A stretch of DNA of 64,000 nt from JAGVGT01 sp963807225 (GCA_963807225.1 CAWEAD010000010.1:1-64000); one strand, 5' to 3'. Shown: positions 17,691-26,925, counted from the first letter of the stretch. Notes: generated by a model not told the origin, from the letters alone. Numbers and translations: made by a program.

Positions 17691-17700
17691 TACCGTTCTC

Positions 17701-18306
17701 CTAAATCAGTATGGCCGGTGTCAAATCGGCCAATCGGTCGGCCATATCGGCGGGCAGCAGCCGGCCGGCGACCAGATAAGGGATCTGCTGCTGCAGGTAG
17801 AGGTCGAAGGTGGTTTTGAAGAAGTCCTCCAGTTCGACCTGGGCTTTCTGGCTGGTGGCGAAGAAGAGTACCGTGTTGTCGGCCAGGCTCCAGACCAGAT
17901 CGTAGACCGCCGGGATCGGCACCGCTCTTTTCATCAGCATGAGTCGCATGTTCTCCTTGATCTCGACCCGATGATCGCGGCTGAGTTTGGGGATCTGGCG
18001 CTCGCGCTTGACCCGCTCCTCCTCCTTCATGGTCAGCTTTTTCAGGGCGGCCGAGGCGACCTTGCGTTCGTCGATGCGCAGGGAAAGGACCAGATAATCG
18101 CCGGCGGCGTAAGAGGCGTAAGCGAACTCGTTGTCGAACATGTTAAGGGGCGAGACCCAGCCCACCGAACGTTCGTCGAAATTGTCATCGATGTCGCGGA
18201 AGGCGTTGGTTCGGATGCGCTCGGCCACGAAGTTCCAGAAGTCGGGAGGTACCTCGCCCTCGACACTGTAGCGGACGAAGCTGGCGGAGTTGGTAAGTAG
18301 TCCCAT
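17701..18306 (-). CDS. rdgC: RdgC N-terminal part-like protein (recombination-associated)
   Basis: A 201-residue protein corresponding to the first two thirds of RdgC. Family features: DERSVGWVSPL (compare MGWVPP in E. coli RdgC), YLVLSLRIDERKVASAALK, the long basic helix RVKRERQIPKLSRDHRVEIKENM, and a WxADNTVLFFATSQKAQVELEDFF segment equivalent to the pore-lining strand region. It precedes the C-terminal-half gene by ten bases. An alternative is a distinct paralogue family sharing the fold. The ATG at 18306 has no strong ribosome binding site but is the first after a long non-coding stretch. Confidence 0.7.
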   Translation of the reverse strand: MGLLTNSASFVRYSVEGEVPPDFWNFVAERIRTNAFRDIDDNFDERSVGWVSPLNMFDNEFAYASYAAGDYLVLSLRIDERKVASAALKKLTMKEEERVKRERQIPKLSRDHRVEIKENMRLMLMKRAVPIPAVYDLVWSLADNTVLFFATSQKAQVELEDFFKTTFDLYLQQQIPYLVAGRLLPADMADRLADLTPAILI

Positions 18307-18491
18307 GTGGATTCCATCTTGGAGGTTGGCGTGAAAAAGATCCCTTTGGGGCCGGAGCGGACCGGCCGTTACGAGACCTTGAAGATATAGCAGACCGGCC
18401 CCGGATGAACAAGCTATTTCCTGGCCGGACCGGAGGACGGCAGGCGCTCGAAGCCGGTGAACGGGCGTGAAAAAATTTGCCGTAGCGACGC

Positions 18492-18520
18492 TTGACAGGC
18501 CCTATTGATTAGTGTAAAAA
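18492..18520 (+). promoter_or_regulatory. Sigma-70 promoter for the tRNA-Lys/tRNA-Glu transcript
   Basis: A perfect TTGACA at 18492-18497 and TAAAAA at 18515-18520 are separated by 17 bases, 20 bases upstream of the first tRNA base. Confidence 0.75.
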
Positions 18521-18539
18521 GGCTACTTCTTCAAACGGA

Positions 18540-18615
18540 GGGTCGTTAACTCAGTCGGTAGAGTATCTGCCTTTTAAGCAGAGAGTCGTTGGTTCGAATC
18601 CAACACGACCCACCA
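18540..18615 (+). tRNA. tRNA-Lys(TTT)
   Basis: 76 bases with encoded CCA. The acceptor GGGTCGT pairs with ACGACCC, the anticodon loop CTTTTAA gives TTT, and the T arm is GTTGGTTCGAATCCAAC. Confidence 0.97.
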
Positions 18616-18640
18616 GCTTAACCGGCGCAGCATACTTTGC

Positions 18641-18718
18641 GTCCCCATCGTCTAGTCAGGTCCAGGACACCGGCCTTTCACGCCGGCAACACCGGTTCAA
18701 ATCCGGTTGGGGACGCCA
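18641..18718 (+). tRNA. tRNA-Glu(TTC)
   Basis: 78 bases with encoded CCA. The acceptor GTCCCCA pairs with TGGGGAC, the anticodon loop CTTTCAC gives TTC, and the T arm is ACCGGTTCAAATCCGGT. It lies 25 bases after tRNA-Lys. Confidence 0.97.
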
Positions 18719-18729
18719 GTTTTTATATA

Positions 18730-18765
18730 GGGGAATCAGTCACTTAGACTGGTTCCCCATTTTTG
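18730..18765 (+). terminator. Terminator of the tRNA-Lys/tRNA-Glu transcript
   Basis: GGGGAATCAGT (18730-18740) pairs with ACTGGTTCCCC (18748-18758) with one wobble, followed by ATTTTTG. The next 280 bases hold no gene I can support. Confidence 0.9.
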
Positions 18766-19049
18766 TTGCTTGACTCTGGTGACTTTTTTAATACGGGAAG
18801 GACCCGCGGAGCAGGTCGCAAAGATGCCAGTCTTGCCTGTAAAACGTCCGGCCTCCGGATCATCCCGATTAATTCAGAAATTTGCCTGACATCCTTTCCT
18901 GCGCGTAAAAATCAGGATGGTCTCCTGTTTGCCCTACGGCACATGTGAATTAGATGGGTAGGGAATTCCCCTTTTCGAATACCTGTATCACCCTATTGAA
19001 GATTCCGAGTCATCTCTTAAAATGTCAGGTAAAAGCAATGGAGGAAGTT

Positions 19050-19487
19050 ATGCTGCTTGACATGTTGCCATTCGGAATGTTCCGGGAAATAGAACCCCAA
19101 ATCATCGAAGCGACGATCTTCGAGGGGACGGAACTTGATCGGCACAAGATCGAACTGGTCCTGGCCGGACTCAATGAGAAATATCATAAACCATACGTAG
19201 TCCTGAGTAACCGGATAAACCGCTACTCTCATACCCACGAATCGATGCAGGCTTTGGCCGATGAGAGGCAGCTGGTCGGAATGGCGATTCTGGTTTACAG
19301 TTCCATCTCCAATGTGGCGGCCGGTATCCACGAACTTTATCAGGATAACGCTCGGGTCTTTCATGTCCGGGAGGCCGCGCTGGAGTGGCTTCGCCGGCTC
19401 CTGACGGTCGATAAGGTCGCCCCGGTGCGGGCTGCGGCTGATTATAATTCCACCTGGCCTCATCAGTTCAAGGCGAAATCTCACTAA
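19050..19487 (+). CDS. Hypothetical protein, possibly STAS/SpoIIAA-like fold
   Basis: About 145 residues. I choose ATG 19050 because GGAGG (19040-19044) stands five bases before it; upstream in-frame ATG codons lack a ribosome site. The product has a compact alternating alpha/beta pattern (FREIEPQIIEATIFEGTEL, KPYVVLSNRINRYSHTH, LVGMAILVYSSISN) ending in an amphipathic helix with REAALEWLRRLL. That arrangement resembles the SpoIIAA-like (STAS/SEC14) family, but no diagnostic residue confirms it. A strong terminator follows. The gene stands alone between the tRNA pair and yqeY. Confidence 0.6.
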   Translation: MLLDMLPFGMFREIEPQIIEATIFEGTELDRHKIELVLAGLNEKYHKPYVVLSNRINRYSHTHESMQALADERQLVGMAILVYSSISNVAAGIHELYQDNARVFHVREAALEWLRRLLTVDKVAPVRAAADYNSTWPHQFKAKSH

Positions 19488-19541
19488 TTATTATAATTCT
19501 TCCTGGGCTTGGCCGATAGCCAAGGTCCAGGCTTAATCGAC

Positions 19542-19576
19542 GGGGGACGGTGAATAACCGATCCCCCAATTTTTTT
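19542..19576 (+). terminator. Rho-independent terminator
   Basis: GGGGGACGGT (19542-19551) pairs with ACCGATCCCCC (19557-19567, one bulge), followed by AATTTTTTTG. Confidence 0.85.
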
Positions 19577-19659
19577 GTTTTTTTCGGGCTAATCGGGCAT
19601 AACTAGGTTGGAAGACTTTCGTAGCTGCCATTCGGAGTTCTATTCAAGTGAGGATAATC

Positions 19660-20055
19660 ATGAGTCTGCAGGAAAAAATCCAGGCTGAATTAAAAAAATC
19701 CATGCTGGCCCGGGATGAAACCCGGACCTCGGCCTTGCGCGTGTTGATCGGTGAGTTTCAGCGTCAGGGGACCAAGGCGCTCAACGACCAGGAAGTGTTG
19801 GCGGTGATCCGCAAGCTGATTAAATCGGAAATCGAAACCATGGCCAGGAGCGGAGCCAAGGAATCCGCCTATCTTGAGGTCTTGGAAAGCTATATGCCCA
19901 AAGCTCCCGGCGAAGAGGAGATCCGGGCCTGGGTTGCCGCCAATGTCAACCTGGCCGATTACGGCAACAAGATTCAGGCCATGAAGCCGATCATGGCTCA
20001 TTTCGGCGGTCTGGCCGACGGCAACTTGGTGCGGCGGATCCTGGAAAGCCTCTAA
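19660..20055 (+). CDS. yqeY: GatB/YqeY domain-containing protein
   Basis: A 131-residue stand-alone version of the GatB tail domain. The start is ATG 19660 with GAGG seven bases upstream; the longer GTG start at 19648 overlaps that site. Conserved features: LQEKIQAELKKSMLARDETRTSALRVL, IRKLIKSEIETMARSG, YLEVLESYMPK and LADGNLVRRILESL at the C-terminus. YqeY proteins are thought to bind tRNA or associate with amidotransferases; a clear reaction is not known. It is followed by the stem ACCCGGTC/GGGCCGGGT near 20083-20103 without a T run. Confidence 0.93.
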   Translation: MSLQEKIQAELKKSMLARDETRTSALRVLIGEFQRQGTKALNDQEVLAVIRKLIKSEIETMARSGAKESAYLEVLESYMPKAPGEEEIRAWVAANVNLADYGNKIQAMKPIMAHFGGLADGNLVRRILESL

Positions 20056-20518
20056 CCCGGATATTTCATTTTAACTGAGGAAACCCGGTCCTTTGGGCCG
20101 GGTCTGAGAGAATCGGCTTTGCCATTGTAAAAGCGTTCATTTTCTTTGCATGTCCAAAGAAAACGAACCAAAAGAAAGGGCACCCCCAGTCACTTGGCCC
20201 CGCTTCGCGGGACTTCCCTCCGCTCCTTGTCACGGCCGGGCGAGAAAGAACTCGGGCCTAAAGGCCCTCAAACAGCTTTCTCGCATTTTCCGGCCGCTCC
20301 TGCGTCACTGCGGCTGCGTGAGATGGGGAAAAGCAAAGTGGAATGACGGTTTGATTTTCTTGTGACCTCAGTGGTCTCAGTGGCGGGAAAAGATATTTTT
20401 GCGACTTGATCATTCATGAACGGTAAATTTTTTGTCACTACAGCTCCCTCTGTTCCGTAATTCGGGAGAGGGCGAACTTCTTTTAACAGCGCAGAGGCCG
20501 ATTTTGTCGGAGGGTGTT
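20056..20518. repeat. Gene-free stretch with a long inverted repeat at 20134-20168
   Basis: CGTTCATTTTCTTTG (20134-20148) faces CAAAGAAAACGAAC (20155-20168) around a six-base CATGTC loop: 14 pairs with one wobble. The 200 bases after it (GGGCACCCCCAGTCACTTGG onward, GC-rich) look like the multi-copy non-coding element often seen beside such CAAAGAAAACGAACC words in proteobacteria. Only this copy is present here. No gene is apparent. Confidence 0.5.
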
Positions 20519-20695
20519 ATGCACGAGAACCAGGATACCAAGCCCCTTGAGGTGATGCATTGTGCCATCTGCGGTCGACAGTTGAACCCGACCGATCTGC
20601 GGGAGATTATGGGTGGCGGGCTCCTTCTCTGCGGCTATTGCCGGGCCCAGGAGGAATCCTGCGGATGCGGCGATGAGGCGGATGAAGAAGAATAG
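20519..20695 (+). CDS. Small zinc-ribbon-like protein
   Basis: 58 residues from ATG 20519, with GGAGGG five bases upstream. Cys pairs CAIC and CGYC (about residues 14-17 and 37-40) look like a zinc knuckle, and the acidic tail contains CGCG then DEADEEE. There is no catalytic motif. It converges on mltB. A role in protein or nucleic acid binding is possible but not shown. Confidence 0.65.
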   Translation: MHENQDTKPLEVMHCAICGRQLNPTDLREIMGGGLLLCGYCRAQEESCGCGDEADEEE

Positions 20696-20716
20696 AATCG
20701 AGAGATGCTCCGGAGG

Positions 20717-21820
20717 TTATTCCTTCAGGCGTTCGGCCAGTTCGGTCACCGCCATGGCGTAACGGTTCGAGTTGTTCCACTTGGTAATTGCCTGGAAGTT
20801 GGGATAACCGGCCAGGTAACGCATGGTACCATGATCGTCCAGTTCCAGGCCGACAATGGTCAGTGCCCTGTTTTCGGGGGGGCTGGGCAGATCAACCTTT
20901 TGAATGGCCATAACCTGGCGCCAATCGATCAATCCCTTGCGTCCCTGCCCATAGGCCGCTTTCAGCTTGTCGTCCCGCAGTTCGGGGCCGATATCCACGT
21001 AAATCGGGGCTCCGAAGGTCCATTTGTAACTCCGCAGATAGTTGGCGATGCTGGCCAGAACGTCGGGCACCGAACTCCAGACGTCGCGGCGGCCGTCCCG
21101 GTCGAAATCCACCGCGTATTCCCGGAAACTTGAAGGGATGAACTGGGTCTGGCCGAAGGCTCCGCCATAAGAGCCGGTAACTGACAGCGGATCCACCCCG
21201 TTTTCTCGACAAAGCAGGAGGAAGCTTACCAGTTGGCCGCGGTAGAATTTGCTGCGCCGGGGATAGGCATCGAACATGGTGTTCAGGGTGCGGAAGAGAT
21301 TGAAATCGCCCTTGTTCTGCCCGAAACGGCTCTCGATGCCCCAGATGGCCACGACGATTTCCCGCTCCACTCCCAGTTCCTTTTCGATCCGGTCCAGGAC
21401 CTCGCGATTGCGGCGGAGCTGGCGCCGACCTTCCGTGATGGCCCGGGGAGTGATGAAACGCGGATAGTAATCGTACCAGGGTTTACTTTCCCACTGGCGG
21501 TCCATCAGTTCGAGAACCCGCTTAAGAATGGTCACCCCGCCGAAGAGTTTCTCCAATTCAATCCGCGAAAATCCATGTTTCTCCCGAAGTTCCTTGAAAA
21601 GCTCCCGGTAGCGCTCACTGTCGAGGGCAATGGGCTGGCCGTCCTCGACCAGTTCGGCGGCCAACGGACCTTCCTGGGCTAAGGCGCAGACCGGTGTCCA
21701 ACTGCCGCACAGCAGCCAGAGGAGTAATAGGCAGAAGGCTGCCGTACAGGGATTTAGGCCGTGTCCGGAAAGGGTGCTGGGCTTGCCGCTATGTTCAAGT
21801 TTTTCAATCACAACAATCAC
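20717..21820 (-). CDS. mltB: Lytic murein transglycosylase B (SLT_2 family)
   Basis: Cleaves peptidoglycan glycan strands with formation of 1,6-anhydro-muramic acid in the periplasm. An N-terminal signal sequence (AAFCLLLLWLLCGS, about residues 28-41) precedes the mature protein. The catalytic Glu lies in VAIWGIESRFGQNKG, and the MltB features GGAFGQTQFIPSSF, DFDRDGRRDVW and LASIANYLRSYKW follow. 367 residues, normal. The signal contains LWLLCGS, so it may be lipid anchored, though the lipobox is not classical. It lies 12 bases downstream of the DHH gene on the same strand. Confidence 0.93.
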   Translation of the reverse strand: MIVVIEKLEHSGKPSTLSGHGLNPCTAAFCLLLLWLLCGSWTPVCALAQEGPLAAELVEDGQPIALDSERYRELFKELREKHGFSRIELEKLFGGVTILKRVLELMDRQWESKPWYDYYPRFITPRAITEGRRQLRRNREVLDRIEKELGVEREIVVAIWGIESRFGQNKGDFNLFRTLNTMFDAYPRRSKFYRGQLVSFLLLCRENGVDPLSVTGSYGGAFGQTQFIPSSFREYAVDFDRDGRRDVWSSVPDVLASIANYLRSYKWTFGAPIYVDIGPELRDDKLKAAYGQGRKGLIDWRQVMAIQKVDLPSPPENRALTIVGLELDDHGTMRYLAGYPNFQAITKWNNSNRYAMAVTELAERLKE

Positions 21821-21831
21821 CTTGTTTTACT

Positions 21832-22848
21832 TCAAACGTCATCTTTCTTGAAGGTTTCGAAGAAGAGGCTCAGGAACTCGGACAACATCAGCGACGGCAA
21901 GGCATTGATGCCGGCCGCCGCCGGTCGACCACCCCCCGAGGGGAAGGACCGGCAGAGAGTGTCGGCCCCGGTTCGTCTGGCCAGTGGCGCCCGGACACTG
22001 ACCAAAAGACTGCCGTCGTCGTTATCCACCAGGAGCGCCTGGGCGCGGTCCTGATCGGCGCGGGCCTTTTCGTTCATGAAGACCCCGGACACCCGGCGGC
22101 ACCAGGGCTGGTTCGGTAACCGGTAAACCACCCCGGCCGATGATTCTTGCAGCGGCTCGGTTTGTCGGGCTTGGTCCATGTCCTCGCCGAACCCCTGCCG
22201 CAAGCGGGCCAGATCAGGCGAGGAGGCCAGAAAATCCCGGGGGTCGGCATAGGGTTTCAAGGAGTTGTACAGGGCTGCCGGATGGAAATAAAGATCAGCG
22301 ACGGTCTTGCCATAGCCGTTATAGTTCAGGAGTTCGCCCAATTCACGCAACCCGGCCAGTTCCTCTGGCGTCAGTCCCAGAGGGGCGGCGGCAATTCGGG
22401 CCGCTTCGTGCAGGTTGTCGCCGAAGGCGCCGACTACCGCCCAGGAGCGATAGTACCCCTGCAGGAGCTGATCAACGATCAGGGAGGTGCAGATATTCGA
22501 GTCGGTTCGGATATGGGCGGTGAGGTTGGTCGAGGGTGGCAACTCGCCGGCAAAATGGTGGTCGATATAGAGTACTCGATTATCGGCCAGCAGGGTGTGC
22601 AGGGCTTGACGGTTGGCATCCAGCGAGAGATCGAGCACGGTGATCTCGGAGCCGATAATCCCGGAAGCAGCGAGAGGTGCGAGCAGGTGGATATCGCGCT
22701 TGACGCCGGTGACCAGTTCGGCCTCCGGTCGCGGATCGGCAAGCCTGAGCTGGTGCAGGGCGCAGAGGCCGTCGGCGTCGCCGTTGAAGACATCGATGGA
22801 GCGGGATCGGGACATGTTGGCAGACCAGGAAGATAATTTTCGATTCAT
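21832..22848 (-). CDS. DHH/DHHA1 family phosphoesterase-like protein
   Basis: 338 residues. The DHH-domain motifs are visible: DVFNGDADGLCAL near the N-terminus, ITVLDLSLD, and the eponymous YIDHHFAG; a DHHA1-like end has SGGGRPAAAGIN. The family includes RecJ-like nucleases, NrnA oligoribonucleases and related phosphoesterases; missing additional RecJ domains suggest a small-substrate phosphoesterase. No strong ribosome site distinguishes ATG 22848 from ATG 22815. It lies between lptD and mltB in a minus-strand run. The exact substrate is unknown. Confidence 0.85.
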   Translation of the reverse strand: MNRKLSSWSANMSRSRSIDVFNGDADGLCALHQLRLADPRPEAELVTGVKRDIHLLAPLAASGIIGSEITVLDLSLDANRQALHTLLADNRVLYIDHHFAGELPPSTNLTAHIRTDSNICTSLIVDQLLQGYYRSWAVVGAFGDNLHEAARIAAAPLGLTPEELAGLRELGELLNYNGYGKTVADLYFHPAALYNSLKPYADPRDFLASSPDLARLRQGFGEDMDQARQTEPLQESSAGVVYRLPNQPWCRRVSGVFMNEKARADQDRAQALLVDNDDGSLLVSVRAPLARRTGADTLCRSFPSGGGRPAAAGINALPSLMLSEFLSLFFETFKKDDV

Positions 22849-22952
22849 TCAGTTAATTTAACGAGGCTAACAGTAGTCCAATCGGCTCGTGAATTCCATG
22901 CCTTTAAGGCGGCGGCCGCACCTTGAATATTCCGGCAGCCGGAAACGCCCGG

Positions 22953-25226
22953 TTACAGACCGCTCTGGTCGATTTCCAGGGCCTTGCCGATCCCGCTCAG
23001 GGTGAAGACCAGCATCAGCCGGCGATCTTCGGAATCGGTCGCCACCGTGGCTTCCAAGGCCCAACAGCGAGGGGTGTAGAGCAGGCTGAGTGATTCGTAG
23101 GACTTATGGTTTTCCAGCAACGAGATCGTGGTGGCGTAGCGTCCGGCCAATTCCTCGGTGAAGGGGAATTGCAGGTTCAAGGTCAGATCCCGGGCCGTGC
23201 CCCGGATGTAGTTGTAGTCGAACTGCAGGTTGTGGCGCTGGTCTTTATTGTAGCGGGCTTGGAGCAGGTAGCTAGTGGCGCCGTCGCCATACATGTTGAA
23301 GGTGGATTGGCAGCGCAGAGCCAGTTCCGGTGCCGGTACCAGTTCCAGATCGAGGTTCAGATCCGAGAGGGGTTGGCGCTGGTCGGTCGGACCGCTCAAC
23401 TGACGATGCGCCTCATGCAGGTCGTAGTATTGGCTCAGCTTGAAATGGCCGATCTGCCTGGCGTAGGGCCGGTCGGCCCGGTCCCGGCCGGCGGCCTGGA
23501 AGTAGTTGTTCAGCTGCCAGTAGAACCGGTTGGCAGCTTCCAGCCGGTCCAGGTTGTCCAGGGACGGCAGATCGTTCTGTTCGCCTGGGGCCAGATACTG
23601 GTAGCCGAGATTGGGACGGAAAAGGTGAGTGAAACTTTGCAGGTATTGCCAACCGGGCTGGTAATCCCGGCCGAGAATGGTGGCCAGGTTGGCGTTGATT
23701 TCCCAGGCATTGCGGTTGGGGGAGGAGGCTCCGGTCCAGCTGGAACCGACCGGCTCGCCCTGGTTTCTGACCCGATAGATAGTCTCCCTGAGGCCGCCGC
23801 CGACCGTGCCTTCCAGGAAGCGGCCCAGAGGCAGAGGGGCGATCAGGCGGGGATAAAGGTCGAGCCTCTGGTAATCAATACCTTGGTCCCGGTAGTAGTT
23901 GAGGTATTCGGTGTCCCAGGCCAGGGCCAGGTTGGTTTCAGCCAGGGGGAGCCGGCTGCTCCAGGCCAGTCGGGGCAAGGTATGGATCGGCTCGACCTCG
24001 GTGTAGCGGCTTAGGGCATTATCGACATAACGCAGCTCCAGACCGGCGGTGTTCAAGTTGCTGTGGCCGGCTAACTGCAGCATTGATTCCCGATATTCCA
24101 GGCTGCCTTCCTCCAGGCCTCGATTAAAGCTTCTCAGGAAATCCCGGTTGCTCTGATCGAAGCCGGCCATGGAGTCGCGATACTCGTGGATAAAGTCCTG
24201 ATCCGAGACCGTGTCCAGGTCTAAGTGGAGGGCCAAGCGGTCGGAGAAATAGTGGTCACCCTTGCCCCGCAACCAGTAACGATCGTGGTTTTCGCGCAGG
24301 TATCCGTCGTGCCGGTAGTCCTCGTCGCTACCCGGCGGCCCGGCGTCGCTGGTACGATCACTCAGGTAGCTGCCCTGCATGGTAAGCAGGGAGTCAGCCG
24401 CCGACAGGTGCCGGAATTCCAAACCGGCAAAAGGACCCCGGTTGGTATAGAAACCGGGAAAGAAGGTCAGATCGGTGCTGGGTGAAAAATTGACAAAGAG
24501 CGGAGCGATCAAGCCGGTGCCGTCCCGGCGCGATTCGGAAAGTTCGGGAAAAAGTAAACCGCTCTGGCGAGTGGTTTTGGCCGGGACAATGAGGAAAGGG
24601 GAGTAAAGCAGGGGAACGTTTTTTATTTGCAGCGAAGCGTGCTTGAGTACCGCCATGCCATCAATGGTCACGCTGGCCTCCCGGCAGTGGATGGACCAGG
24701 ACGGTGCCTGCCCGCCGGAAGTGGGGCAGGAGGTGATCACTCCCTCCTCGATCCGATAGGAATCGGGGCCGAATTTTTCGGCCACGCTCCCGGTAAAGTT
24801 GAGTCCCTGGTCGGCCAGGGTGATGGTAGTGTTTTCCAGCCGGCCGGTTCGATAATTCAGGTTGAGCTGGAGGGCATCGGCCCGGACCAGGCCGCTGCTT
24901 GCCTCTTTCAGCGAGACATTGCCCCGGGCCTCTAGAACACTCCCTTCCTGTCGGTAGGTCAGGGAGTCGGCCCGGACCGTCAGCGGGCCGTGGTCTTCGG
25001 CGGCCGGGCCTTTCAGCACCACCTTGCCGGTTGCGGTGATCTCGAGCGGAACACGGTTCGAGGTGATCCGATCGGCGGTGATCGACCAGGGAGGCGGATT
25101 GGATTCTTCGGCTCGTCCCGGTCCGGCGCCAAGCATTATGGCGCAGAACAGAAGCAGGACTGCCCTGAACCCGGCTACGGCCTGGCGGGAGGAAGCGAAT
25201 TGATATGTTGGGCTAATTGAGCGCAA
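22953..25226 (-). CDS. lptD: LPS-assembly outer membrane protein LptD
   Basis: LptD (with LptE) inserts lipopolysaccharide into the outer leaflet of the outer membrane. A signal peptide (AVLLLFCAIMLGAGPGRA, cut near residue 39) leads into an OstA/LptA-like beta-jellyroll (WSITADRITSNRVPLEITATG, VRADSLTYRQEGSVLEARG). The LptD signature ASLQIKNVPLLYSPFLIVP marks entry to the barrel, followed by about 500 residues of alternating strands (GLLFPELSESRRDGTG, YLSDRTSDAGPPGSDEDYRH). 757 residues. Presence of LptD supports a Gram-negative LPS-bearing organism. It starts 35 bases after ilvD on the same strand. Confidence 0.95.
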   Translation of the reverse strand: MRSISPTYQFASSRQAVAGFRAVLLLFCAIMLGAGPGRAEESNPPPWSITADRITSNRVPLEITATGKVVLKGPAAEDHGPLTVRADSLTYRQEGSVLEARGNVSLKEASSGLVRADALQLNLNYRTGRLENTTITLADQGLNFTGSVAEKFGPDSYRIEEGVITSCPTSGGQAPSWSIHCREASVTIDGMAVLKHASLQIKNVPLLYSPFLIVPAKTTRQSGLLFPELSESRRDGTGLIAPLFVNFSPSTDLTFFPGFYTNRGPFAGLEFRHLSAADSLLTMQGSYLSDRTSDAGPPGSDEDYRHDGYLRENHDRYWLRGKGDHYFSDRLALHLDLDTVSDQDFIHEYRDSMAGFDQSNRDFLRSFNRGLEEGSLEYRESMLQLAGHSNLNTAGLELRYVDNALSRYTEVEPIHTLPRLAWSSRLPLAETNLALAWDTEYLNYYRDQGIDYQRLDLYPRLIAPLPLGRFLEGTVGGGLRETIYRVRNQGEPVGSSWTGASSPNRNAWEINANLATILGRDYQPGWQYLQSFTHLFRPNLGYQYLAPGEQNDLPSLDNLDRLEAANRFYWQLNNYFQAAGRDRADRPYARQIGHFKLSQYYDLHEAHRQLSGPTDQRQPLSDLNLDLELVPAPELALRCQSTFNMYGDGATSYLLQARYNKDQRHNLQFDYNYIRGTARDLTLNLQFPFTEELAGRYATTISLLENHKSYESLSLLYTPRCWALEATVATDSEDRRLMLVFTLSGIGKALEIDQSGL

Positions 25227-25260
25227 ATCCTGCTGTTTACGGCCGCCGGCCGCTCGCGGG

Positions 25261-26925
25261 TTAATCCTTCAGAATGGCGCCGGTACTGCCCGAGGTGACC
25301 ATTTTGGCGTAACGGCCCACATATCCGGTAGTTATTTTGGGCGGCGGCGGTGTCCAGTCTTCCCGGCGTCGAGCCAGTTCCGCCTCGGCCACTTCCAGGG
25401 AGATCGTCCGGGCCGGAATATCGATGGTGATCAAATCGCCTTCCGCCACCAGGCCGATGGGGCCGCCCTCGGCCGCCTCGGGGGAGATATGGCCCAGGCA
25501 GGCGCCCTGGGTGCCGCCGCTGAAACGACCGTCGGTTAAGAGAGCCACGCTGCCGCCCAATCCCATGCCGATGATGGCCGAGGTGGGGGAGAGCATCTCC
25601 GGCATACCGGGTCCGCCCTTGGGGCCACAGTAGCGGATGACCACCACGTCGCCGGGTCGGATCTCGCTGCCGAGGATGGCCTTCTGGGCCTCCTCCTCCG
25701 AGTTGTAGACCCGGGCCGGACCTTGATGGACCAGCATTTTATCGACCACTGCCGACTGCTTGACCACTGCGCCGTCCGGGGCCAGGTTACCGAAGAGGAT
25801 GGCGATGCCGCCCTCTTTGTGGTAGGGGGCGGATACCGGTTTGATGACCTCCCGGTCCCGGATCTTGGCTTGGGCCAGATTCTCTTCCAGGGTCAATCCG
25901 GTGGCGGTCATGACCTTCAGGTGCAGGCCGCTGGCGCTGCCGGCCAGTTCCTTCATCACAGCCTGGATGCCGCCGGCCTCGTCCAACTGCTGCAAGCTGT
26001 GGGAGCCACCGGGAATCAGGCTGCAGATATGCGGGGTTTTCCGGCTCACCTGATTGAACTTCTCCAGGGAGAGGTCGATGCCGGCCTCGTGGGCGATGGC
26101 CGGCACATGCAGCACCGTGTTGGTCGAGCAGCCCAGGGCCATGTCCACCGCCATGGCATTTTCGAAGGCCTCGCTGGTGGCGATGTCGCGGGGGCGGATG
26201 TTCTTTTCCAGCAGGTTCATTATCGCCATGCCGGCATGTTTGGCCAACCGGATGCGGGCGGCGGCCACTGCCGGGATGGTGCCGTTGCCGGGCAGGGCCA
26301 GGCCGATGGCCTCGGCCAGGCAGTTCATCGAGTTGGCGGTGAACATACCGGCGCAGGAGCCGCAACCGGGGCAGGCCGCCTCCTCCAGTTCGCAGAGTTC
26401 ATCTTCGCTCATGGTCCCGGCTTTGACCCGGCCGACACCTTCGAAGACGCTGATCAGGTTAACTTCCTTGCCGCGGAAATGACCGGTCAGCATGGGGCCG
26501 CCGCTGACCATCAGGGCCGGGATGTTGACCCGCAACAGGGCCATCAGCATGCCCGGGGTAACCTTGTCGCAGTTGGGGATCATCACCAGCCCGTCGAAGG
26601 GATGGGCCATGGCCATGATCTCCATGGAGTCGGCGATGATTTCGCGGCTGGCCAGGGAGTATTTCATGCCGGGATGATTCATGGCGATGCCGTCGCAGAC
26701 GCCGATGGTGCCGAAGGCGATGGGGGTGCCCCCGGCCATGCGGATGCCGGCCTTGACCGCGGCCAGAATCCGGTCCAGGTGTATATGGCCGGGAATGATC
26801 TCATTATGGGCATGGCCAATGCCGATCAAAGGGCGGCGGATTTCTTCGTCGGTGTAGCCGATGGCCTTGAGCAGGGAGCGGTGAGGCGCCCTCTCCAAAC
26901 CTTTTTTCATTACGTCGCTGCGCAT
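25261..26925 (-). CDS. ilvD: Dihydroxy-acid dehydratase
   Basis: IlvD dehydrates 2,3-dihydroxy acids to 2-oxo acids in isoleucine, valine and pantothenate synthesis, using an iron-sulfur cluster. The three cluster-associated cysteine regions are present: the early GIGHAHNEIIPGH block, NCDKVTPGML, and CPGCGSCAGMFTANSMNCL. GRFSGGTQGACLGHISPEA marks the C-terminal domain. 554 residues, normal. The start has AGGAGG five bases before ATG. The promoter at 27037-27065 leaves a leader of about 105 bases. Downstream on the strand are lptD, the DHH gene and mltB. Confidence 0.98.
   Translation of the reverse strand: MRSDVMKKGLERAPHRSLLKAIGYTDEEIRRPLIGIGHAHNEIIPGHIHLDRILAAVKAGIRMAGGTPIAFGTIGVCDGIAMNHPGMKYSLASREIIADSMEIMAMAHPFDGLVMIPNCDKVTPGMLMALLRVNIPALMVSGGPMLTGHFRGKEVNLISVFEGVGRVKAGTMSEDELCELEEAACPGCGSCAGMFTANSMNCLAEAIGLALPGNGTIPAVAAARIRLAKHAGMAIMNLLEKNIRPRDIATSEAFENAMAVDMALGCSTNTVLHVPAIAHEAGIDLSLEKFNQVSRKTPHICSLIPGGSHSLQQLDEAGGIQAVMKELAGSASGLHLKVMTATGLTLEENLAQAKIRDREVIKPVSAPYHKEGGIAILFGNLAPDGAVVKQSAVVDKMLVHQGPARVYNSEEEAQKAILGSEIRPGDVVVIRYCGPKGGPGMPEMLSPTSAIIGMGLGGSVALLTDGRFSGGTQGACLGHISPEAAEGGPIGLVAEGDLITIDIPARTISLEVAEAELARRREDWTPPPPKITTGYVGRYAKMVTSGSTGAILKD

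Noticed and set aside
18763..18948. 61-aa ORF after the tRNA-Glu terminator
   Set aside because: No ribosome site, starts inside the terminator tail, and has no recognisable sequence pattern.
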